Positions 55,208 through 64,000 of a DNA stretch of 64,000 nucleotides are shown in pieces; the stretch's first letter is position 1; each line of letters opens with the position of its first letter. The stretch spans positions 2,506,288 through 2,570,287 of the forward strand of contig NW_020194555.1 in the NCBI RefSeq assembly GCF_002865645.1, in the 5' to 3' direction. The translations under genes were made by a program, and so were the position numbers. The notes under the pieces were generated by a model. The model did not search any database. It worked only from the letters and a program-made list of their open reading frames with translations, and was not told where the DNA came from. Source of the DNA: Hyaloscypha bicolor E. Taxonomy: Eukaryota; Ascomycota; Leotiomycetes; Helotiales; Hyaloscyphaceae.

Positions 55208-57060
55208 ATGCATTCTTTTTTGTTGATCTTGGGTGTGTTTGCCCTCAACAACATCTCCCTTGCTCTTGCAGGACCCCCTAGAGCGACGTCCGCGCAAGTT
55301 GACCTGGGATATGAAATCCACACAGGCTTTCTCAATGTCAAGAGTTCACAATTTACTCTGGGATCAACACTTACTAACTTGTTGACAGACAACCGGCAAC
55401 TTTTACAACTTCTCCAACATCCCTTATGCAGAACCTCCAGTTGGAAACCTGCGCTTCACCGCTCCCCGGGCACATTCTACTGCATCACCAAAGCCGAGGA
55501 ATGACGGCTCCAGATTTGCTGTCTGTCCTAACGCGATTCCAGCATGGACTGCTGTTGCCACCAAATGGTTGACGCAGGGCATAGGCAGTATCAATATCAG
55601 CGCTGGGTATACCCCACCAGCGATCACCACTCTACCTACTCCTATCCTTTCAACTAGCGAGAACTGTCTTCTGTTGGATGTCATGGTTCCAAAGGCAATC
55701 TTTGATAACAAGGGGACAGGAGCTGGCGCACCAGTGTAATTGTATTGACATCTACTCACGTGACAAGAAACTAACCAATTAAATAGGCTCGTTTGGATCC
55801 ATGGCGGAGGCTACACTCTTGGATGGAAAACGCAATATGGAACCGGTGGAGGTCTTATAAAAGCCAGTAAAGGCGGTATAGTCTACGTAGCTATCAACTA
55901 TCGACTTGGTCTTTTCGTAAGATAGACCTCCCCTGCGCTCAAGCTGGTCTGACATTTCTCAGGGGTTCCTCTCAGGACCAACATTCCAGATGAACGGTAC
56001 CGCCAACGCTGGTCTCCTCGACCAGCGCTTTGCACTTGAGTGGGTTCAGCAGAACATCCATCTCTTCGGTGGAGACCCCACTCGTGTAACTGTGATGGGG
56101 GAATCAGCAGGGGGAGGAAGCACAATCCATCAGGTGACTGCATATGGCGGCCTGCTCGGGAGAGTGCCTTTCTCGCAAGCCATCATCCAGAGCGGTGCAT
56201 TCCTCATGGTACCCAACAACAATCGACCAGAGGACATCTATCAGAAGTTCCTGTCCTTGGCTGGAGTCAGTACCCTACAACAAGCAAGGACTTTATCAAC
56301 ATCAAAGCTCCAACTGGTTAACTATCAATTGGTTGGAGCAGCGCCATATGGAGACTTCACATTCAGTAAGGACCCTGGATCGTCACATGCTTATCTGCTA
56401 ATCATCTCAGATCCCTCTGTCGACGGTAGTTTCGCCCCTAAACTTCCAGGGGAGCTACTTTTGCACGGTCAATACGACAAATCACTGAAACTCATAATCG
56501 GCCATAACGTTGACGAAGGGTTGTACTTCACCTCCCCCTTCGTCTTCACCGAAGCCACCTTCCGCCAGAACGTAATCACAGTCTCCTTTCCCGACTCCCC
56601 CATTGACGGCCGCCAAGACTACATCGCCAACACGCTCTACCCACCTGTCTACGACGGCACCTACGGCTACACCGACCCCGTCATCCGCGGCGACTTCATC
56701 GTCTCCGGAGCCCTCTTCCAATGCAACGCCGAATACCTCGCGCAAGCCTTCGGCTCTTCGGCTTGGTCGTACCTCTTCAGCGTCCCACCCGCACTCCACG
56801 GCGACGACATTGCCTACACCTTCTACGAGGGCCCTGCAGCGGCCGTCAAGAACAGCGCCTTAGCACTAACCATGCAAGCATACTGGACGAACTTCGTCAT
56901 GCACGGAAACCCTAACGGTGCGGGTCTGCCCCACTTCCCGAATTTCGGCGCCACGGGACAGCTGCTGGATATCAACCAGACGTTCATTGTTCCTATCCCC
57001 AATGACTTGGGTGGATCAAAGGCACACTGCGATTGGTGGCAGAAGGGGTTGTACTATTAA
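55208..57060 (+). CDS. Secreted carboxylesterase type B / lipase
   Basis: Exons 55208-55336, 55389-55735, 55787-55916 and 55963-57060 give 567 residues, the normal size for fungal type B carboxylesterases. A signal peptide starts at ATG 55208 (MHSFLLILGVFALNNISLAL); an in-frame ATG at 55133 would mask it. Motifs: oxyanion hole HGGGYTLG, nucleophile GESAGGGS (Ser about 250), GVNEG-like NVDEG, and a late HGDDIAYTF with the probable catalytic His. The family hydrolyses esters outside the cell in an alpha/beta-hydrolase fold. All introns keep phase. It converges on a fungal_trans-domain regulator gene only 117 bp away, which could be its regulator. Confidence 0.9.
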
Positions 57061-57177
57061 TTTACTTGCCAAGGACATTTCCACTCTATTCCACGGGCAG
57101 TAGCAACATGTTAATCTCTGCCCCTCGCTTATCTTCAGAAACAATACTGTAGCCTCTCAAGTAGTACTCAATCTCAG

Positions 57178-59403
57178 CTAGTTCTCCTCAGGACTACTCC
57201 CATTCAGCTCCAGTGCAGAGTCAATAGCCTTCGTAACAAAAGCCAGCGTCTTCGCCTCCGTGCTCCGCGTAATAACATTCGGTGACAGACCGCTATGCAC
57301 AAAGTGAAAACTACTCTGTCCCTTTGGTGCTGCCGCAACGTGCGGATCTTTTTCGTCTTCTGCCTTGGCTATTTGTTCAATGTGGTCTTTGGTTGCGGAG
57401 CGCACGGTCATGAGCAGCATTTGCGCGCCGGAGGAGCGTCGTACTAGTTGTGCGAGGAAGGGCATCAGGATCTGGTCCGGACTGGAGTTGAGCCGTATCC
57501 GTTGGTTTACGTGGTAGACGGCCACGGGGAGGGTCACCCAGGCCACGCTGATGGTAAAAAGTTAGTAATCGGTTGAAAGGAAGGAGGGAGGGCAGACGCA
57601 CAGCCAAGTTGGGATCGCATCGCTTTTCTTGTTCGTCATTACATCTCGGACGCTGATTGCTACTTCCCTTGCGCCATCTTTCATTCGCTCCAGGGGATCA
57701 ATACCTGCTTCGACTAGAGCTGGATGATCGACTGAAAGGTGCAAGTAAGGCTGATATAAACCCGCTTGTAAAGAACTTAGACCCCATTAGCAAATTCCAC
57801 GAGTACCAAGGAAAGGGATCCGAACTTACTGAGCAATAATCCTCAAAGTCGAAATCGGTACCGGAACCGGCTGATCCTTATCCATCCTGCACCCTCCCAC
57901 CTCCTCCTCAAACTCCACCAGCCACTCCCTCAACCTGCTATCAAAAAGCCGCACCTCCTCCAGCTCACTCGTTACATTCCCGACATTATCCCTGTTCCAA
58001 TCCCGCGCAAACCGATTGCGCCTCTGCGCCACAGCAATCGCCTCCATAATCCGACTCAACCTGCAAAACCAAACGAACGCCACCATCGCCACCCTTTTTG
58101 ACTTCACATCCGTGTAACTCGGATAGCTCGCCTCAAGTCCAAAATCCTCCTCACTAATAATCTCATCTTGAATAGGAGTTTTGTGTAAACGATGCGGACG
58201 TCGCATTCCAAGGGCTAGAACTCGGTCGCGGATGAGGCAGCACCACCAGAGGAGGCGTTTCCGGCATTTCCGCCCTTTGATGGATGGCAAGGCTGACGGT
58301 TGAGATTCCCAGAGACGCCCCATGGTCGCGTGCTTGAAGGCCATGTCGAGCCAGTAGCTGTTGTTTTGCGCACCGATCCAGCCGGGGGACCAGAGGGAGA
58401 GGAGGAGGCAGATTTGGGTGAGGACGACGGGGTCGGCTGTTGGTTGGGACCAGTACCGTGCCTTGAATTCGGTCAGTTGGTGTTTTCATTCGCCGAAAGG
58501 ATTTGAAGCTTGCCTTTAATTGCTCAACTTGTGCTTCCTGGCCTTCGAGAACAGATCTGTATGGGGTGTTGCAGACCTGTGCTTCGCTGAGATGCTATAA
58601 TTTCGTCAGTCCCATAGTCAGTCTAGAGAAACTGAATTGTTTACAGCAAACCCAGCAACCATAATAGCATGATACACAGTAAAATCAGACGGATCCATGA
58701 GCTCCTCCTGGCCCCTATATTTCTGATGCAATTCCGTCATCCGATACTCATCGACGACCGGAAACATGGGATGAATGTGATGGAAATAAAGCGAAACAAG
58801 TGCATGCTGCACCCTTCGAATTGGTAATAAGCATGCCTTGACGGAGTAAGCGTAGAAGTTGGGAACTAGGTCGAGGCGTTCTGCGTACATGAGACTTGCG
58901 TCTGAGGAGCCGCGTTCTTGGAGTTCCCAGGTGTTGGCTGGAATTGCAGGGGGTATTCGGGGGTGTGACGAGACGAGAGCTGTTGTCATGTCGAGGCCTG
59001 AGATGGTCAGTCGCAAACCAGGAGTGGGTTCCACTCAATTGAAGCTTCTCAATACATGAAATCCAAGGAAATAAGACTTACTTGGGCTGAAAAACGCAGG
59101 AACATCATCATCGGACTCGCTGTCCGACCCGTCATGGGTATCAGCACTTAACGCTTCATTCTCAGTCGTCAGCCACTCGCTGATATCGAAGCTCTCCGGA
59201 CTCGTGCTCTCAATGTTCGTCGATAGCCGTCTCCGTTTCGAAGCAGGAAACATTGACCCCCTCCCCTCCTCAACAATAGAATCCAACTCTCCATTGCCCC
59301 CATCGTGCTGTTCTCTCGGGCGAACCGCACCTCTCGAATACGGTGAGTGATGCTGCAGCGCCGCATGCACGTCGTTCATAAAGCTCTCTGGATCGAACTC
59401 CAT
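57178..59403 (-). CDS. Fungal_trans-domain regulator lacking a zinc cluster
   Basis: Six exons: 57178-57547, 57602-57775, 57830-58461, 58514-58594, 58645-59033 and 59082-59403, total 655 residues, all in phase. The N-terminus (1-110) is disordered with a basic KRRR patch and acidic stretches. Then comes the middle homology region of fungal regulators: YFHHIHPMFPVVDE, LLSLWSP, the RKRLLWWCCLIRDR core, and LHLSVDHPALVEAG near the end. No Zn2Cys6 cluster precedes it, and none was found within 300 bp upstream. The intron 58462-58513 needs a GC donor (GCAAGC); a GT alternative (GTTGAG, 15 nt upstream) is in frame but drops five residues. Possibly a co-regulator, or a gene that lost its DNA-binding exon. 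Confidence 0.8.
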
Positions 59404-60489
59404 CTTCCCTCTCTAGTACTTGCTCTCGAACTAGTCCTTCTCGTATCCAGACTATGGAGCTCTAATCCATGATTCAGTGTTTGAGGTATCCAGATCGAAG
59501 ATTCTGGGTGAGGTGAGCGGCAGCACGACGTAGGGGTTATTACGAGCAGCATGCGGGGTAGCCCCATGTTTGTCGATTGCGGGGCCTGGTTGGATCTCGT
59601 TCTTCCCCCGGGAGAAAATCGGCTGGGGATGCGGCGCAAGCCAGAGCGCAACCAATCAACGCCGAAAAGCCCCACCCGGCCATCCATTCCTCCTCAACGT
59701 CCACTTCCCGAGTCCCCTTACTAACTTTCCTTAAGCAGGAAGTAGATAAGATAGACAGAATTTGGGAAGCTTTTGGAATTGAGGATGGGAGCTGGGTGTT
59801 ACACGATGCTTATTTTAAGATCAAGAGCGATGGCAAGCTGCCTTGGGCAGCAGGCAGCAGGCAGGTCAAATTAATTGATGGCGTTGCCGTTCCACTGCTT
59901 GAGGGGGGGAATCCCGCCTGTCAGCATGGGCTTCGGTGGGTTACCACCGTTTGACTGCCAAGAGCAGAATCGTGAGTGGACACGAGTCAGTACTTTCAAA
60001 GCATGAAGGTAACGTGTGCTATTGGACCGCTAAGTTGAGAATTGGGACGAAGGGGATAAATTGGAGTCGTTGCACGTGACTAGGATTTAAAGAGAAACGA
60101 TCAGCTGTAGAGTTATAAAGTACTTCTGTGGCTGAGATTCGTATTATCACAGCCTTGCTGTCAATCTCGCGCCAAAGGGGTCATACTAGCACTGGCCACT
60201 CTATAACTTGGGGGCGATATATAGTGCTTGAAAGAGGCTGAGTGCTGACCACTTGTCACACTGCCAAAACGTCTCGCTAAGAAGTAAGCTGGCTCATCGA
60301 AGAATAAATATTCTTAAAGAGGATGAGGATCTTCCCTTTTTGAATCTCTTCCATGGGTCAGGATGTCGTTCAATCATATGCACTGACAGGAATTCCAGAG
60401 CTTTAGTTCGAGTCTGAGAGCCTTCCAGATTAAAGCACATCCTGACCCACGAACCAGACTCAAAGAACGGACAAGCTCATCCTCCGGAC
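59404..60489. other. Intergenic, no supported gene
   Basis: A 125-codon plus-strand frame (59577-59954) has no motif and overlaps the likely promoter of the regulator. Nothing else was recognised. Confidence 0.5.
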
Positions 60490-62263
60490 CTAGACGAGGT
60501 GCAGCAATTCCCTCCCCAGACGATCGCTGTCTGCCATTTCCCCATCCATAATTCCGTGTACATAACAGTTTCCAAGCACCTCGTAATCCGTCATTTTGGA
60601 TCGTAAAGCCATAGGAACACCAATGCCGGCAACGATAGCAATTGCATCACCTTCTTGGGCGTGTCTGGGGACCCATCCAAGACGACCACCATGTGTGACG
60701 CAGAATCTCCGTTGAAAACTTACTCTTTGAATTGCGTTGTTGAATTCCATTCGCCTTGGATTATTTTCCCTCAAAAGAGTCATATCCAAATATCCTGAGC
60801 TCCCAATAACCAAAGGCTTCAAGTGGGCCACCATTTCCTCATAGCTTTGGTCAACGCGATTGTTTTGCAGGTTTTGTTGCTGTATTTGGTCTCCGAGCAA
60901 GGTGCGCCAGAGCGCTTGCCAAAGAGCCTCGGTGTTGAAAGCATGGAGTGTGACCTCTTTGGCAAGAATGACACCTTCTTTCACCATGTCAACATGTACC
61001 TCCGATCTTCGATCGCGTGCCTCCTCTTGGGATTCGTCGATATTAGAAATAATTCGGGGATACCCTTCGTTGCCAACCCGAGCGATTCTGTCTACAACAC
61101 AGCCGTGTAGAGTTAATGTATTGTCATCAAACATCAACTGCTGGACTGATTCCTTCTTGCCGTCAGCATCAAAGATGCGTTTAGGGTTATTGCCCGGGAA
61201 AGGAACATATCGAGAACCAGTCCAGTCACGGGCCCAGGACGGGAGACCAGGTAACCGGTCTGGACAAAGAAAACACTCCTCAAGGGCCACCATGCCGGGT
61301 TCTGTGCGTAGCGCGTGTGCTGAGAAGTCCCTGTACCAAGATATGACATCTTGAGTGTAGTTAGGGGGGTACGGTAAAGGCTGCCCGGCTGCAATCCCTT
61401 GCCAACGAGAACAATTGGTCTCGAGGATCTTTGGCGCCGGCTCCAGCGGAGCCAGCAAGGAGCCTGAAGATGGTGTGTTTCTCGCCCCGGGCATAAAGTC
61501 TTCTTACATTTCGTATGGCGTATAGTTGGTGATGGGAGCCTCGGCTCTCTGCTGTGGGAAGTATGGTGGTGAGTTCGTTCACGAAGAAAAGAGTGGCAAA
61601 GAGCTCGAGGATCTCGAAGTCGATCTGCAGGCCACCACATTGAACAATTGCGGACTTTGCACATACAGCTTCCTGGAACACCCAAGCGCGCAGAAACCAT
61701 GGGTTTTCAAAGAAATGCTGCAATACTATTTGGTTCTCGGAGTCGAAAGTTGCGCGACCCCGTTCCATCACCCAGTGCTTGACTGCGGGCGTGTAGACAT
61801 CGGGCACTTCATCTAGGTACTCGCTGACTGATATTGTGAAGTGGTCTATGAGCGGAAATGCTCTTCTCATGACATCAGTTTCTTCTCCGAGCCAGATAAT
61901 GACGCGAGCCGCCCCATCGTAAATCTGGCGCATGAGCTGAACTTGGTCCGCTCGCTCTCCGAGGTCCGCTTGGTTGATACATATTGCATCTGCCCAAAGA
62001 GTACGACGCTCCTGCGGTAGTCTGAGTCGGCGAAGGGCAGTCCATAGTGATGTCGTAACGGCTAATTCCTTCCCCTCGCATAGGACCAGGTGCGGTTTCT
62101 TGTCGTCGCCCCATACATACGATAGTGCTTCGTACTCGGAATTGGGCTGGCGTATGATACTTTCTTGGAGCAGGCAGTTCACAATATCGTCACCATCGCC
62201 GGGTAGCAAAATCAAAAATCGGAAGTTGGATGGTTTCAGGGTGCTGTAGGTGTATTGTGCCAT
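60490..62263 (-). pseudogene. HET-domain (heterokaryon incompatibility) gene, frameshifted
   Basis: From ATG 62263 the protein opens with the HET domain: YEALSYVWGD, LWADAICINQ, ERADQVQLMRQIY and FFENPWFLRAWVFQE are all intact, followed by KDPRDQLFSL. At about 61400-61412 the homologous reading passes to another frame, where GIAAGQPLPYPPNY and the rest of the domain tail continue to a stop at 60490. No intron with matching phase was found, so a 1-nt indel is the likely cause. The first frame ends at 61361 (about 300 residues). HET proteins trigger cell death when non-self hyphae fuse, and loss-of-function alleles are common. Sequencing error must be excluded. Confidence 0.7.
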
Positions 62264-63545
62264 CGAAGCTGGTCTCCACAAGGCATCAGCAGATATCAAT
62301 TTAGGCGCAACTAATGCTCAAGGCTGGGTACAATGAGCCACTAAGAGTCCGTGGGTCGGCCGGCATAAAAATACATGTTTAACTCACAGTAGTGGTGCCA
62401 TAACCAGATAGTTCAGATGCTCGCTTGACCTGAATATGAAGGCAGTTGCAAGGCTCGCCGTGAGGCTCTCAGTTGTTTTGGGAGGGAGCCTGGATCTGGA
62501 GCGTAATGCTGAAGACTCCTCGGACCTGCTTGAAGTAAGACCCAGGTAGCTCAGGAATGCATGGAAGCCAGCACTGCTTGGGGCTGGTTTGCGTTTTGTG
62601 TTGTAGAAGTTGGGTCTGCATGTGTGGCTGCGAGCTGACCAGAACGCCACAGTTGCACAAAATGATGCTTGTATCCAATCACAAAAACCACGAGCACGAA
62701 CATTACCGGTCCAGCCCAAATTCTCTTCCTTTCCATACCGAGCCTTGTCTTCGACCAGTTGCCTATATTTAATTCTAATCGAGATAATCAGAATCCGGTA
62801 ATTTGAAAGTCGAGAGATGAATGGCCATTTTGATGCGAGGAAGGGTGAAATCATGAAGTTTCAGCTTGGGACGAAGAGTTTATGTCGTAGAGAGTTTTGA
62901 TGCCTGTAGGTGTGAGACTTGGGTTGTGTGGGTAGATTTGAGTGTTGTCGACGAGATCGGGCGAATATTGTACCAACCTTGCAAGACAAAGGGGCGACGA
63001 ACAAAGTAAATAGCTTGCGAGAAAATAATCGAGGCACTGTTTTAGTATTCTAAACGATGTCGGATATTGAGGCAGATTTATTGCATTTGAGATTGGGATT
63101 GGGAGTAGGCATGGCGGAGGGAGTTGCATGGCGTCTAGGCGATTTGAGCAGTTGAGGCGATCAGTGATCTCCATCTATCCGGTCGGTTTGTTCGCGTCGC
63201 CCGCTCCTCTTTCAATTCGTAGAGCAAACTCAGCGACCCTACGATGTGCAACAAAACAACAAAAACACGTGATAATTCAGAGTGAATAGTGAGTAGAGGT
63301 GCGCCGGGATTGCGCCGCGATACATTGAGCAGCAATTGACGTGCAGGGTAGGTAAAAGGGGGACGAGTTTGCAAGACAAAGAACATGCTTCATCGGACCT
63401 ATCAAGAGATAGTCAGCAACATTTGGAACAAAAAAGGTCATCATCAAAAAGTTAGAGGTAACAACTTACCACAGTGCCTGACACATTTTCCCGGATAGAC
63501 CACCAGAGGGCCGCATCACCAAACCCAGTATGCTCCAGCACATCC
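62264..63545. other. Intergenic, one doubtful small ORF
   Basis: A minus-strand ATG at 62736 opens a 61-codon frame (62551-62736) with one good membrane span (PVMFVLVVFVIGY). It could be a small membrane protein, but without a homologue or introns it remains doubtful. The remainder shows nothing. Confidence 0.4.
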
Positions 63546-64000
63546 TCAGCCCTCGGTATACCCCATCCTCACCCTCCACCACTCATAAATCACCGGATCC
63601 CTCTCCAAGAACGCCGCAAATTCCTTCATACTCGTCAATTCCACGACTTTCCCAGCTTCAACATCAAGTCTTCTCTCATTGACCTCATCCTTACCCATCA
63701 AACGAAAATCCTTGTATCGTAACTTCTACTTTTCATCAGCCACATCCTTGCTCCTCAAATGAGCTGAAAAATTTGGTGAGGCGGCTCACCTTTACAACTT
63801 TCATCCAATCCTCAGTGCCCCCGCCTTCAGCGAACATCATTCCCGGTGGATGAGCGCCGGTTTTCAAGAGGACAGAACATTGCAAGTTGGAGGCGGCGCG
63901 AGTGAGGTTTAGGATCTTCTTGCGGGATGTCATGTGGTGGGTCTTGATGAGGATTCGGTGGATTGGTGGCATTGAGCCATTGGTTTGGTGGTGATTGTGT
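63546..64000 (-). CDS. RWD/DUF1115-like protein, N-terminus beyond the right edge
   Basis: Exons 63546-63725 and 63790 to beyond 64000; the frame stays open through the edge. Visible parts are HRILIKTHHMTSRKKILNL, then PPGMMFAEGG, then MKVVKKLRYKDFRLMGKDEV and WWRVRMGYTEG at the end. The order, a HH...RKKI segment, a PG(V/M)..EG loop and a conserved RYKDF strand, resembles the C-terminal (Prp3/DUF1115) module found after RWD domains. The intron (64 nt) is needed because the retained sequence would stop at once; the acceptor is GTAG at 63726. Role unknown. Confidence 0.65.

Noticed and set aside
62384..62854. 156-codon minus-strand frame
   Set aside because: No domain, and it overlaps another open frame with a better membrane-span pattern; neither is strong enough to call.

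Overview
This is a nuclear chromosome segment from a filamentous ascomycete (Pezizomycotina). The evidence is short spliceosomal introns (mostly 45-90 nt) with CTAAC/CTGAC branch sites, a Zn2Cys6 regulator, a HET-domain protein, Dal5-type and TRI12-type transporters, and AT-rich tracts whose retroelement Cys/His/Gln codons have become Tyr and stop codons, as repeat-induced point mutation (RIP) does. Leotiomycetes would fit, but that is a guess. Gene models were built by hand from frame continuity, splice sites and phase; lengths are for those models.

Layout. 1-6.1 kb is repeat territory: a RIP-degraded Ty3/gypsy element (minus strand, running off the left edge), a solo LTR with a perfect 5-bp target duplication, and a 635-bp inverted-repeat element. 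6.4-14.4 kb holds a Zn2Cys6 regulator, a cytochrome P450 and a divergently transcribed TRI12-like efflux transporter, with one MITE-like element in the shared promoter and another beyond the transporter: a possible small metabolite or detoxification cluster. 16.3-19.7 kb has a decayed secreted repeat protein and a small secreted cysteine-rich protein.

19.9-39.2 kb is mostly housekeeping: a BOS1-like SNARE, two unknown proteins, a multi-pass membrane protein, thiamine pyrophosphokinase divergent from MIA40, an OM14-like mitochondrial outer membrane protein, two neighbouring BTB-domain paralogues (one with an ~890-residue disordered extension) and a small basic, probably nuclear protein. 39.7-49.2 kb has a secreted aspartic protease, a gene-free 3.1-kb stretch, a WHI5/NRM1-like cell-cycle repressor and an unknown basic/acidic protein.

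49.2-64 kb is accessory: a purine-rich, repeat-laden spacer, a Dal5-family transporter with a 7-nt micro-exon, a secreted carboxylesterase facing a fungal_trans regulator that lacks a zinc cluster, a frameshifted HET-domain gene, and the edge of an RWD/DUF1115-like gene.

The most interesting points are the TF-P450-MFS group next to the RIP island, several broken accessory genes (secreted repeat protein, HET, probably the MFS), two GC-AG introns, the micro-exon, and the BTB pair.
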